This document shows, one piece after another, positions 38,101 through 49,739 of a stretch of 64,000 bases of DNA. A program made the position numbers and the translations under genes. The stretch is taken from contig CM041465.1 in NCBI GenBank assembly GCA_023213395.1, forward strand, positions 184,333,741-184,397,740, in the 5' to 3' direction. The stretch comes from Cycas panzhihuaensis. Taxonomy: Eukaryota > Cycadophyta. How positions within the stretch are numbered: position 1 is the first letter of the stretch; every line of letters starts with the position of its first letter. The notes under the pieces are model-generated. The model was not told the origin of the DNA, made no database searches, and saw only the letters and a program-made list of their open reading frames with translations.

Positions 38101-38441
38101 AATCGAAATGAGTAGTCACTTGATATAGTTTTGAGCATCGGTTTGAGAGTTGGACTCCTTTAAAGTTTTGGTTATCTTTGTGAACCAAAAAATGAACTAA
38201 ATATTTGAAAAAATCAATGAAAAACTTTAGAAATTCTTATCGTATCTTCAATACCCTGTATAAAACTGGCTCTTCTGTAAAAAAAAAAAGGATTACAACT
38301 TCTAACAGAGCATACAAACACCAAATGGAGGCTGCTTACAATCAATATATCAAATATTTAAATAAACTCTAAGGTAAATTTTAGAATATAAAATAATAAT
38401 CAATAAAATTACAATATGATCTTGCTGTTGATGCACCATAT
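35105..38441 (-). other. Long non-coding leader of copia-1
   Basis: About 3.3 kb separates the primer site from the gag ATG. It is A+T-rich and shows no gag, pol or LINE similarity. Short open stretches (such as 38058-37732) have no family features. A 23-bp direct repeat lies near 35154-35200. It may be a true long leader or hide an old insertion whose ends I cannot see. Confidence 0.5.
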
Positions 38442-38453
38442 ACTCTAATACCA
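38442..38453 (-). promoter_or_regulatory. Primer binding site of copia-1
   Basis: The minus strand reads TGGTATTAGAGT, two changes from the initiator-Met site and identical to the copia-2 site. It is 2 bp from the 5' LTR. Confidence 0.75.
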
Positions 38454-38455
38454 AA

Positions 38456-38816
38456 TGAAGGATGCAAAGGTGTAGAGCGGGACTATAATGGTGAGATAAT
38501 TGCTCATGAGTTAACCATAACCTTGAATATTAGGCAATGTTAAAAAAATATTAGGGAGATATTCCCACCCCATTTATAGGTTATTTTAGGGAGGCAAGCA
38601 CCTCAACCTAACCTACATATTATCCAACAACAATTCAAATTAATATTAAAAAATATAATTAAAAAACATAAACATATACCTTAAGAATAGTGGGTCAACA
38701 TCTGGTGGCTCTAAGTGACTTAGTGTGTGACTCTAGGTACCCTAGGGAGGCCCAAAGGTGGCTTTGAGGGGTCCTAGGTACAAAACTTCATAAGCACATT
38801 AGGGATTATCCTAACA
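38456..38816 (-). repeat. 5' LTR of copia-1
   Basis: This is the direct partner of 24087-24448, 361 bp. The primer-site complement ACTCTAATACCA lies 2 bp inside it, at 38442-38453. Confidence 0.88.
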
Positions 38817-38821
38817 TTTGT

Positions 38822-39421
38822 CTAATCTAACCTAAATATAATTAGCACCCAATCTTCTATTTGACTAGGTAAACTTAAGCCCTCTTAGTGGAATGTCCAT
38901 CATGCCTCCCTTTTACATGAAATCCCCTAGATCATCCATACTTTTTTTCCATATCCATTATGACCACCTTTCTTTTCCTTAAGAGATAGGGCTATGTTAA
39001 AATCACCAACAATCAAGCAAGGGCTTGTCCACTCCTTATGGGCCTCCAACAGCCTAGCTCATAAGAGCCTCCTCCTCTCTTATGTTAGGGGGGAGTATAT
39101 ATTTGATACTAGCCACTTGATGTTTGACTTTTTTTAGGTCATCCAATTAGATATAAAGCGTTCCTTAATATAATAGGCCTATCCCTTCTAACTTCTGGGA
39201 CTCGACATGGTGGCTAATTTGCTTGATCCCGTAGCTCCATCTGAGGTGATCCACTTGGCTCCCTTCCATACTCTATTCTTGATTTTTTCTCTATTCTCAG
39301 CTACCAATTTAGTGTCTTATAGCAAAAGAATATCCAACTCCAAGTGGGCACACAACTCTTTTACCAATCTATACTTTAATAAGGTATTTATGTCCCATAT
39401 ACTTCAGGAGGTAAGTTTCAT
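38822..39421 (-). pseudogene. LINE-1 ORF2, endonuclease N-terminal part
   Basis: The start codon is at 39421 (MKLTSW, the plant LINE ORF2 opening). The apurinic-like endonuclease fold is recognisable, with GDFNIALSLKEKKGG near 39020-38975 (the conserved GDFN block). The coding run is cut at 38821 by copia-1 and continues at 24086. Confidence 0.75.
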
Positions 39422-39559
39422 GTTAACTCTTCCTTCCCTTTCTTCTATACCTCAACATCTCTTACTTCTTAATTTGGGGCTCTACCCTCCTCCTCCATCT
39501 CTTAGGGTACATTGTGTCCCTTGATCTATCTAAAGCATTACCTCCCTCTCTCATAGCAC

Positions 39560-40833
39560 CTTTAATGATAGCCTCCCAGGCCTCTTCCCACTTCTAAAAT
39601 CAAGACCTTTGGTATGGTCTAGTTCCTTGGCTTCTTCCTAGATACCTATTTCTCTTACCTTCTAGACCTTCTCAAGTTTCCTTTGCTCCTCTTTTCTATC
39701 TTAAGAGGGTCCTTCTACCCCTTGAGGAGGCTCTTTCATATATTTAGTGTTCTCCTTGTTAATGTTTTTGGGATGGATCTCTTTAGGTTGGGTCTAAGGG
39801 AGGTGTGGGGGGGCCCTCAATTCACCCTCCTCTTCTTAAAAAAGGGTATCTTTTTCATCTAGATTTAGGTCATGCCCTGCCTCTATTAGGTTAAGGTCTT
39901 GCCCATCCTCTATTAGATTTGGGTCCTGTTTAGCCTCTGTTTAGATTTCTTTGTTTTCCTTTACCTCTTCAAAGCCCTCTTTGTGGCCATATTGCTCCTC
40001 ATTATCCTTTTTCTTTTCATCGCCATAGAGCGCTAAGGGATTTGGCCTTGGTTCTCTTGGACAACTGTGAGGGAGGTGACCCAAACATTTACACTTTATA
40101 CATCTCACATTTTCTAACTCATACATTAGTTTCTCTTTTCTATTCCACCCAAACCCATCGATTATCACTTGGTCAAGAAGGGATTTATCTGTTCTGGCTA
40201 AAATACAGAACTTGGCATTCACTAATCTACTTCTATTTTTAGTAGTTGAGTCCACTACCAAGAGTGGTCCTATAGCCTTTTCTACCCCTTTAATAATATG
40301 TCTAGATCCCAAGCTTGAAGTGGGAGACCTGGTAATTGAACCCACAAAGGCATTTGCTTAATGGAGTCCTTGGCCAGATCGAAATCTAGGTGCCATTTCT
40401 CCATGAGCACTGCCTTCCTTCCCATCATCCAGTGTGATTTTAGTAGAACATTTACCATATCTTCTTGAAGCATGAACTTGAAAAGTACATACCCTTTTGG
40501 GAGTGCAATAACCTCCACTCGGCCTTTCAACTTCTATCTCTCGCTTACCCATTTCCTTATGGGATTAACCCCCAGCCTAGGGCTTGAAAAGCACCCTACT
40601 AAACTATTTCCCTAATGTTTTTTGATCTGGTCTAATAGTCTCTTAGGTATAGGGATTCAGATTTGGTTCTCATCTATGATGGGATTTATATCAAATGTCT
40701 TAACTTCTTCATTTCTTAGTGCCTCTAGGTATAATTTTCCACTAAGAGGGGTATGGGTCTAATTAAAATTTTATGGTTGTTTTGGTTGATTTAGTAAGGA
40801 ATCCATATTCCAATTACACACAACTTCCTTCAT
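39560..40833 (-). pseudogene. LINE-1 ORF1 (DUF4283 / zinc-knuckle RNA-binding protein)
   Basis: The likely ATG is at 40833 (MKEVVCNWNMDSLLNQPKQP). The DUF4283 domain is open at 40530-40282 (VEVIALPKGYVLFKFMLQED..., KAVLMEKWHLDFD, PLWVQLPGLPL). It continues in 40345-39941 with a complete CCHC knuckle CIKCKCLGHLPHSC. An acidic tail follows, then text with stops to about 39560. LINE ORF1 proteins bind the element RNA. The knuckle is intact, unlike that of LINE-2. Confidence 0.8.
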
Positions 40834-41538
40834 GATCTATAAAATAGCATAAAAAGCTTCCATTTAAACCAAAACACAATCCTCACCTGCTTTAAAATGA
40901 AGATCTAGTGATTGCACTCGTCTCCTTCTAAGCCACCTATAGGTCCATTCTCTTCTTCTCGCAATAATGTTCTCCATACTACCTCTGAAGCTAATGTATT
41001 CTTGCTATCTGGACCTTGATCTACATCCTCCTAGCTAAGGTATGAGCCCCTCTTTTCGCCCTCTCTGTCCTTTGAATAACCACACTTCACATGGACTAAG
41101 TACAACTCACATATAGCATCTGTGATGAATCCTTGGTAGACTCACCCCTTTTCCGGTTTGGGTTGTTCCTCTCACCTCTATCATTTGATCCATGGCTCTG
41201 TGGATATGTAGCCCTCATCTCTCCATAGGTCTGTTACAACCTCCATCTCATCTCTCCACAAGTCTATTGTAGCCTCCATCTTGGTCCTCTTTACCATCTC
41301 CAAAAGACATCCCTGCTGCCATTGAGAGGATAACTACCTCCCCCGCTCCTGGCCAGGTCTTTACGAGGAGATGCCTCTCCTCTATTGTCCATCTTGGAAG
41401 CCCCAAAGCCCCCCCATGTTCCTTTTGGTTGATGCACTCTAGATCACAAGCACAATTGTCATCTTTGCAAGAACCCTAACATCGTTTGTTGTTCTCTCTT
41501 GAAAGCATTTGTTCTTCTGGGATTCTCTTATTATCAAG

Positions 41539-42090
41539 TAAACCATATAGAATTCCTTAGTTTTAATAATAATTAAGAATTATGATTTTGTAAAAAAGAG
41601 CTTAAGTAATAATCATAGTTATGCTATTTATAACTCCTATAATGATGGAGTTTCTTAACACTTATTTAGAATAATGATTTTGTAAGAAAGAGCTTGAGAA
41701 ACAATTAAAGTTGTACCATTTGCAAGTCCTATAACTATGAAGTTTCTTAATACTAAATGCTTATTTTTAGTATAAAATATAGTTATATTGAGGGTTATAC
41801 TCTTAAAGGAATAATGAATGCTACTATTACAATTATATATAAATTTATTTCATTAATATTTCATTATATCTTAAGAAAAACTTAGTTGTCTCTACACAGT
41901 ATATTAGGAAATCATACAAGTAAGTTTATCTAAACAACTATTTTAATTAATTAGAAAAAAGGATTTTTTCCTTTCTTAATTAAGTATGATGTCGTATGGC
42001 CATTAGTGTATGTATGGATGAATTTTGGATGGATGGTTATATAATGTGAAGTATAACATACACACATGTGTGTATAGATAGATAGATAGA
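41539..42090 (+). repeat. Tandem unit copy A, right part
   Basis: Once LINE-1 is removed, this continues copy A. 41548-41945 aligns to 45395-45786 of copy B, including TTTTAATAATAATTAAGAAT and GATTTTGTAAGAAAGA. The tail 41976-42072 aligns to 47745-47840. It ends in a short TAGA microsatellite (about 42076-42090) just before copy B. Confidence 0.8.
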
Positions 42091-42257
42091 CATAACACCT
42101 CACTACTATATACTCTCTTATTATTATTATTATTTTTCCTAAACTTAACATACTTCTTAACCCTAAATCCCTCTTTTAAACTATATCCTTCCTCATTATT
42201 CTACCATTGCCTTATAAGCCTTTATGTTATATCTCCACCCTTGATATACCCTCCAAA
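42091..42257 (+). repeat. Tandem unit copy B, first part
   Basis: It aligns to the start of copy A (about 18496-18655), sharing CCTAAAC(T/C)TA.CATACTT and ACATCTCCACC.TTGATATACCC-like text. It ends where the small LTR element begins. Confidence 0.7.
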
Positions 42258-43787
42258 TGTAATGTAATGCTACTTTTTTAAGCATTAATAAGTGAGAACC
42301 ACCAAAGGGTTAAGAATTGATATTAAGCTTTGTGTACAGGCCATTAAACCCTCCAATAAGATGTAAGACCATTAAGCCTGCCAATAAGATCATAAGAAGG
42401 AGACCTCTGATATGTTTATTTAAGGGTTAGACATTACTTGTAAAGTTGTTTACTATTATTATGTTTTGAAAAGAAAGTACTTTGATACTCCTTTTTGGTA
42501 CTCATTGTGTTTTGTGTGATTTATTTGAGTGATTTATTTTGAATAAGTACAAAAATTAACCTTCTGTCTCTAATTTAAAGTGGATTTACAAGGTTGATTC
42601 CTAAGGAAAATGCTCTAAGTGGTATTAGAGCCTAGTTTGGAAACCTTGTAAAAGGTTTTAAGAGTAGAAAAGGGATTTCGCCCCCCTCTTAGTAATATTT
42701 AGAACCCTTCTCTTATAGAAATTTATTCAATTTTCAGTCACCTATATTTTCTATAGTTTTAGTTTTTTAAATATTTTTATTTAGATCTACACCCTCCCTC
42801 CCTCTCTTTTCTAGGGTAGATAACTTTGCTTGGCAACTACCTAATTTATTAGAGACCTTGTGTTAAGGGTCTATAAAAATTATAAGGATTTGTCATCCTA
42901 ACTAAGTGCACCATGGTTTTTTTATCCCTTGCATGAATGACTAGAGATAACACTCTTAAATTAAACCCTAGATAGAACTTGACTATGAAATATGCCTCCA
43001 TATATCTTGAGGTATATAAAAGGACCCTTATAGGTTTCTTCTCTATCCTAACATAAGTAACCCTTCTATTATTTATCCTCTATGGTGTATGGATTAGTGG
43101 TTAATGCCCAAAAGTTACTCTACATAACTATAGACCTTATAAAGATGGTGTTTCCTTTATAAGTAGTGCCCTGAGATATTGGGTTAAGTTATAATATTGA
43201 CAGAGAAGTTTATTAGAGGGCTTATAGAATTAAACACTCCTCTGTCAAGTATCTAGCAGGCTTCCCCAAAAAAACATTGAGCCTATGACAAAATTGTCGA
43301 CCATCTAGTTATTGTGAGTATAGACTTAAAAAGCAAAGGCCATAACTTTATCAATTTTGATTAGGTTCAAAAATGGCTTGAACCACTACATTTATTAAAA
43401 AAAAAAAAAAATCCATGGTAAACTATTAAAATTTATATATCTTATTTCAATCAACACATCGTACTGATCATTTTACACTAGCTCAGTTTTTACAATTAAT
43501 TTTTATGTATAAGCTACTAAGCCCTCCAATAAGATGTAAGGTCATTAAGGCCACCAATAGGATTACAATAAGGAGACTCTCTATATGTCTATTTAGGGGT
43601 CAAATATCACTTGTAAAGTTGTTGACTATTATTATCTTTTAAAGAGAAAGCACTTTGGTACTCCCTTCTAGTGCTCATTGTGTTTTGTGTGATTTATTTA
43701 AGTGATTTGTTTTGAATAAGTATGAAAATAATCCTTTCATCTCCTATTTACAATGGATTTGCAAGGTTGATTCCTAGAGGAAACACT
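42258..43787 (+). mobile_element. Small non-autonomous LTR element (TRIM-like) in copy B
   Basis: Two related segments, about 42330-42615 and 43495-43787, bracket about 0.85 kb with no pol coding. Shared blocks include CCCTCCAATAAGATGTAAG and TTGTGTTTTGTGTGATTTAT. Right after the first copy TGGTATTAGAGCC (42620-42632) matches the initiator-Met primer site with one change. Copy A lacks this whole stretch, so it is an insertion. The outer LTR ends are not sharply defined and I could not prove a target duplication. Confidence 0.65.
42620..42632 (+). promoter_or_regulatory. Primer binding site of the small LTR element
   Basis: TGGTATTAGAGCC has one change from the initiator-Met primer site and lies a few bases after the first LTR. 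Confidence 0.7.
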
Positions 43788-45786
43788 CTATTAAACCTCT
43801 TACGTATATAAGATTCATACCATGTTAACTAATCCAAAATTGGGTTTCCATTTTCCCATCCTAAATATCTCTATATAAAACACTTATACCTATGAGATCC
43901 TAAATATATTTTCTATTCCTTGGTCTTTGTTCATACTAAACTCCTCTCCCTATCTCCAACCTTATTCTCCTATTCAACTTCCCATGGATGTAATATAATA
44001 GGATACAAGACCTAAAATAAGATGAGTTCACAAGACATAGGTTCTATAATTGTTCACATGTAGAATCTTATATAAAGAGTTATCTAAGAAATGACATAAT
44101 TACAAACATAAAGAAACATATATGATACTTCTAGAAGATGACATAAAATCATACTAAGCTCCTATGATATCTTGGCTTTAGTAGGTGATGGATTGAATAC
44201 ATACATTGCCTCTTATATGCTTCAAGAGCAAAGCATTTTGAGTAGGGTAAAATATTCATTGATTTAAATGAAAGTAATGAAGACCAAGGATACAAGTATT
44301 TTATTATTGATATGTCAAAATAAAATACTTTGAAGACAAAGTATCTTAACGAAGGAAAAATTATAAGAACCTAATGAAGATGGCATCTTTAGTTAATATT
44401 TTATTAATTATTAAAGTTATCTCCAATATTAAGGTATATATAAAGGAGATAGAGCCTTATGCAATGACACTATTATTTTATTTCTCTTCATGATAGATCA
44501 CTTCCACACCTTTGTATTTTAATGCATTTATTTTTTCTATCATTCTATTATTCTAAATAATTGTTACTACACTTTTATTATCTAATAATTATTTATTGAA
44601 TTTATTTATTATATGCTTTTTATTTTATTATTATTTGTTATTTTTCTTATCAATTATCTTTTAATCTATTCTAACTTCTTTAAGTTTACCTCCTCTTGTT
44701 TTGTAAGGTTAACTAGTAGAAAGTAATTACTGGCATATTTAGGTGTTTAAATGTAATTTCCCATAAATTAGAATACTCCATATAGATAAAGTATACTTTG
44801 ACCTATTTAATCCATCCATTTAATTTTTCTAGATCTAAGCTTCCATGAAATGAAAGTATCTCAAATTTTATTTCAATCTTTAAGGGACTATAACAATCCA
44901 AGGAATTTTAAGTTTTTGATCAACCTTTTGAGGTCATATTCTCTAATAGATTTGCTCTTGATATATTAATGTCATTATTGAGTATTCCTACTATTATGAT
45001 TACAATGATCAAAGAGGATAAACTTCATTGGATGAGGAATTACTTCTAAAATTAAACTAGACCATAAAGCATACATATTAATACCATACTAAACCATTAA
45101 TGAGGCATTATTCTTAAAGTTAAAAGAAATCTATAAAAGATAGATATTAATATCATATCAAACCATGAATTCAATTGAGAATTAATGATAGATCTAAATG
45201 TTAAAGAATGGTGTTAAAATAAATACATAATCCATAATGTTAGCAGCTAATGCTATAGCAACAATAATGAAAGTTGACACCATACTAAAAGAGATATTAA
45301 TATTAGATTCTTATATAAATAAGAATTTTGAAATTAAAATTATTAGAGGGGGAAGATATTTCAATATGTGGCATTATTATCAAGTAAATTGTAAAGAATC
45401 CCTTTGTTTTAATAATAATTAAGAATCATGATTTTGTAAAAAGGATCTTAAGTAATGATCAAAGTTATGCTATTTGTAAGTCTTATAACTATGGAGTTTC
45501 TTGATATTAATTAAGAGTAATGATTTTGTAAGAAAGAACTCAAGTACTAATTAAAGTTGTGTTGTTTGCAAGTCTTATAACTATGGAGTTTGTTAACAGT
45601 AAATGATTTTTTTGACATATAATTTAACATAAAATATAGTTTTGTAAGGTTTATACTCTTAAAGGATTAATGAATGCTACCATTGCAATTATATATAAAT
45701 TTATTTTATCATCTTTTAAGAAAAGCTTAGTTATTTTTACATATTATATCAAGCAAATCACATGAATAAGTTTATCTAAATAATTT
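43788..45786 (+). repeat. Tandem unit copy B, main part
   Basis: It aligns continuously to copy A left (18656-20325) and then, without a break, to copy A right (41539-41945). This continuity shows that LINE-1 is the insert in A. The TATA-like TATATAAAGGAG is at about 44437. Confidence 0.82.
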
Positions 45787-47744
45787 CCCTTTTTAAGCAT
45801 GCAGAACATGCCAAATGGTTGGGACCGTAGGATATCTATACTATGAGGTGTAATGTGAGACCTAATGTGTAGAATCTCAATGCATGTAAGCAAATCTTAT
45901 GACACCAACTTTAGGTGTCCATGCACTTGTTGAGCACGGCGGCAAGGATATAGGTGTTATCTACCTAGGAAACTAAATTAAGGGCATGTAATGTGAGGTT
46001 CATGCATATGAAGGTCAATTTGTGGTGATGTTGGAATGGATATTTCTCTTTTTATTTTAGTTCCTTTTAATTTCTCCTTTCATCAGACCTAAGACAAACT
46101 AAAGAGGCCAAATCCACAAAACCTAATGTAAACTAAATATATTTTTCTTTTGCATGAACATAATTAATACCCTAATGTTAGCCTTTATGGCATATCCCCT
46201 TGCAGATTTAATACTTGTGACAACATGGTTCCACCTCACGTCTCGGGTTTGAAATAAAGCAAAAAAATGCTCGACTTATCTCCCTACTTCTATGATGCAA
46301 TGTATATGCAAATGATAAAAGAAGAAAATATAACTATCTTCTTCTTCTTCTTTTTCTTTTATGAAAAGAGAGTAAGAGAGAAAGAAGAGAGTAAGAAACG
46401 AACTAAGGTTCCTTTATCTTATCTTTTTTTCCCCCCCTTTAAATACAAATAACAATTCAAACCACTAGGGTGCACTTGGTGGGATGGTGGCTATAGTAGT
46501 CTAAATCTTCCTTTTGAAGTACCAAAGATGCTCCTAAGAGGGATCAAAGAAGAAGTAATGTACTACTAATAGGATTTAAGAAAAGTTTGGTAGCATTTCT
46601 TCTTGTCAAATAGATCTATGATGAAATAAAAAATGATGCAAAGATGAACTTTGAAGAAAAGAATGGAAATAGAATATTACTTTACCTCCTTAAAGTGTGG
46701 TTGATATTTTGGGTCATTATGACTTACTTGAGTGATAATGTTTGGGTTGAAAATCTCGTAAATTTCTTCCCTCTTTCCTACATATATATTAGTAACCTTT
46801 TTAGGAGAATTTGTAGCTAATGGTAGTTGTTGTTCTCCTTTAAGGATTCCTAAATTGCTTGAGGTGTTTATACTTCCGATCTTCAAATGGGTGCTAACAA
46901 CATACATCAAGTGACCAATTTCTATAGAAAATTCAGTAGCATAATGGTAGGATTTCATTATCTCAAAAATCTCCTCCCCTCCATCAGAAAAAGGAGGGGA
47001 TTATATAGATAAAATAAAGGTGGGAGATTAGTGGTTTTCTATCCACAATGCTTGAAAAACCATATGCTTAAAACTTTGAGTTTTGCTTATGGTTTGAGGA
47101 ATTTTACTTGGGAGAAGTAAGATTTGGAATGATATGTGCCTCTTGGGCCTCCCAATCCTAACATAGGCCTACTTAGATCTAACATGGCCTACCCAGCCCT
47201 AGCAATAAGGCATTGATAAGTTGATTGTCACCTTAAATCCTGAATCTAGGTTGGTCATAATCATATCACAAATATATTTATGGTACCATGAAGTACTTTG
47301 TATTATTACTATTCCAAGTAAAAATAAGAGTAGTATACAACAATTTAGTAATTTTCAATAAATAATCATGTAATTAGGCTACAAACTCACTAATGGCAGA
47401 TCTTAGGGGCAAGTATAGTTAACAACAAGTGGCCAAGTTATGAAAATAAAACCTAATGGGCAAAAACATAATAAAAATTAACAAAGAAACAAAGTTGCAA
47501 GTGAAGGGGGGATATTGTTTCCTAGTTTAGAAAGCCTGATGGGTGGACTAAATGGCCATGTACTAAAGTTGTACTTATCATCGATATAAAGGGGACATGA
47601 ACAAGCAACTGAATAGGCACATCGAGCATACATCAACTATCTAATATTAAATAAAGATCAATAAGATGAGAAAAGTTGAGAGGCATACATGTACTTACTT
47701 GTTTGTCGCCATATCTTAGCCCATTTCTAGAGACCATGAAACAA
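45787..47744. other. Unassigned DNA inside or replacing part of copy B
   Basis: Copy A passes almost directly from the 41945 block to the 41976 tail, but B has about 1.95 kb between the matching blocks. It contains a pyrimidine-rich and GA-rich microsatellite (about 46338-46440) and a 93-codon open stretch on the minus strand (46958-46677) without recognised features. I find no transposon ends or target duplication. Confidence 0.5.
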
Positions 47745-47840
47745 CATGTATGATAACATATGGATATTAGTTTAAGTATGGATGAATTTTGAGTGGATGA
47801 TTATACAATGTGAAGCATAACACGCTCACACACACACATA
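47745..47840 (+). repeat. Tail of tandem unit copy B
   Basis: It aligns to 41976-42072: GTATGGATGAATTTTG, then GGATGATTATACAATGTGAAG-like text, then a CA-rich microsatellite. This places the end of copy B here. Confidence 0.65.
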
Positions 47841-48559
47841 TAGAAAATTTAAAATCATATATTTTATATATTACATGCTTGCTTAGGTTTAATAGATTAT
47901 AACTATTTCTAATCATAAATGATTGTTAACATGATTTTGTTTAATGTGTGATTCCAAAATTAATAGAAGTAATATTTTTTTAAGAGATTGATTATGGATA
48001 TTTTTTAGTGTAAGAAGTATTACTTAAGGGGAATCTATTTTATTATTAATAATAAACATATGCACACATAAATTTATATGACCAACATGATAACATAATC
48101 ATGGTCACTTATAGACATTGATTTCAAATTGGCTACATGTGATTGCACGTGAGCCCTTCTTTGCAAATTCTCAATAGTAGCCCTTAGTTAAGAGGTACAT
48201 ATTAGTGGCTAGGTTTTTTTTCATTTTTAGCTGTTAATGGAGATACTTTTCTTTTCCTTCCACTAGACTCAATGGAACATGATATAAGACATGCATATAA
48301 TAATAGGTAATATCTAAGGCCTCAATCTATTTAGGCCTTAGAACCTCTATAAGAATGCCTTCGTAGGAAACATGTGTAGCTCGATGTATCAAATAATCAA
48401 TAAAATGATCTCCTCAATGAAGTTAGAGACTTCTTTCTCTTTCATCCACATGAGCTTATTACTCAGGTTCATGTTCCATAGTATGAGAATCAGAACAACA
48501 TCACAAATAAAGAGCTCTTAAGTACACTACTGGAAATTATGAATCATGATACAAGTACA
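47841..48559. other. A+T-rich spacer
   Basis: I see no coding similarity. The last part probably belongs to the 5' leader of LINE-3, whose start I cannot place. Confidence 0.4.
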
Positions 48560-49650
48560 CTTACCTTTCTTATCAAAGACATTGAAAGCATTTGTATGAA
48601 ACTTTAAGTAAAAACCTTCATTGACAAGTTCAATAATTTGTACTCTCCTATTTGGTCTCTTAAAGATTGTGCAAAATCTATATGGGGTCCTATCTTATTA
48701 TGTAAGGTTACATTCAAGCTTAAAGATGAAGGTTTCTTCAATATCTTCTTCTCTAATATAATAGACTTGGAAAAGGTTCTATATGACATCCCATGGTTCA
48801 TATGTAACTTAGGCCTGGCTCTCCAACATTGGATGCCAATGTTTAACTTAAGCAATCTAGGACCTCTAAAAATCCCAATCTAGGTTTGGTTATCCTTTTT
48901 GCCTAATGAATTTAGAGAATGAGAGTGTCTCATTAAAATCATCTCCATGTTGGGTAAGGTCATCACATCGGATTCAAATACACTAGATCACACATTAGGA
49001 GGAGTGGCAAAAGTGTGTGTCGAGTTTGACATGAAAAAAGTACTAAAGAAACACTTATTTATCAAGGTAGCTAATAAATCAATAAAAATCAATCTAGATT
49101 ATGAAAGAGTTCCTTTGAGATACATTGCTTCCCATAACATTGGGCACGTGCAAAAGTTTTGTCATCTATTTTAAGCTCCTCCCAGTCTAGTCCCCTAGAG
49201 AGATGAAGTTATCCTAGACTAAATGCCCCCTCACCAACCAGTAGCTAATAAGGTCAATAGAGAGAAGAAGCAACATGTAGTAAATGATCTAAATATCAAT
49301 AGAATAATTTCTGAAGGCCAAATGTAAATGGCTAACTATCAATGTCATATGACTATAACTTAGACAAGAGATGATGCTAAGTGGACTCTTGTTACTAATT
49401 GAGTAAAAAGCAAAGGTAAAGGTCACCTTACAAGTGAACAGTCTTCACAGTCAGAGTACAATGACTCCTAAGACAAATTCAAGAAAAGGTTGAAGGCTAC
49501 TACTATGTTTTAAGGCCAATCATCATAAGCCACCATTACATCTATTACAGGGTATCAATAAGACAACCCAGTCAATATGCACATGGATGAAGCAGACTCC
49601 CCAAGCTACATCTCAGAAACTTAGTGGTTAAAATTACCTAATGTGAATGA
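48560..49650 (+). pseudogene. LINE-3 ORF1 (DUF4283 / degraded knuckle)
   Basis: The DUF4283 part is open at 48638-48883 (KVTFKLKDEGFFNIFFSN, LEKVLYDIPWFICNLGLALQ). After a stop, 48947-49174 carries the second half (LGKVITSDSNTLDHTLGG, AKVCVEFDMKKVLKKHLFI). The zinc knuckle reads RYIASHNIGHVQKFC: both leading cysteines are lost. A low-complexity tail with stops reaches about 49650. Confidence 0.75.
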
Positions 49651-49739
49651 TCTTCAATTACAATATCATATACCCAGCCATGACGGAGTTCTACATTGCA
49701 CTAAGCTCAAAACATTGGTTTGTACTACTTCCTCTCAGC

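Larger units (their letters stand above)
24087..38816 (-). mobile_element. Ty1-copia retrotransposon (copia-1), split by LINE-2
   Basis: Direct LTRs at 24087-24448 and 38456-38816 begin TGAAGGATGC on the plus strand and end TAATA/TAACA. Flanks TCTGT (24082-24086) and TTTGT (38817-38821) are a 5-bp duplication with one change. The polypurine tract adjoins the left LTR and the primer site adjoins the right LTR, so the element is on the minus strand. Removing LINE-2 leaves about 8.3 kb, long for copia because of a 3.3-kb non-coding leader. It lies inside the LINE-1 endonuclease. Confidence 0.92.
20326..41527 (-). mobile_element. Plant L1-type LINE (LINE-1), split by copia-1
   Basis: A perfect 11-bp target duplication TTATTATCAAG (20315-20325 and 41528-41538) bounds the insertion. 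The 3' end is at the left, with a short T run at 20326-20332 (the poly(A) of the minus strand). Without the nested copia-1 the element is about 6.47 kb, normal for a full-length plant LINE. ORF1 (DUF4283 and CCHC) and the first part of the endonuclease are at 38822-40833. The rest of the endonuclease, reverse transcriptase, zf-RVT and RNase H are at 24086-20640. Stops are frequent, so it is dead. Confidence 0.92.

Noticed and set aside
39207-39524. 105-codon plus-strand open frame
   Set aside because: It lies opposite the LINE-1 endonuclease start, which is the real coding strand.
46677-46958. 93-codon minus-strand frame as a conserved small protein
   Set aside because: I recognise no family and it stands alone, so it is only mentioned within the unassigned stretch.
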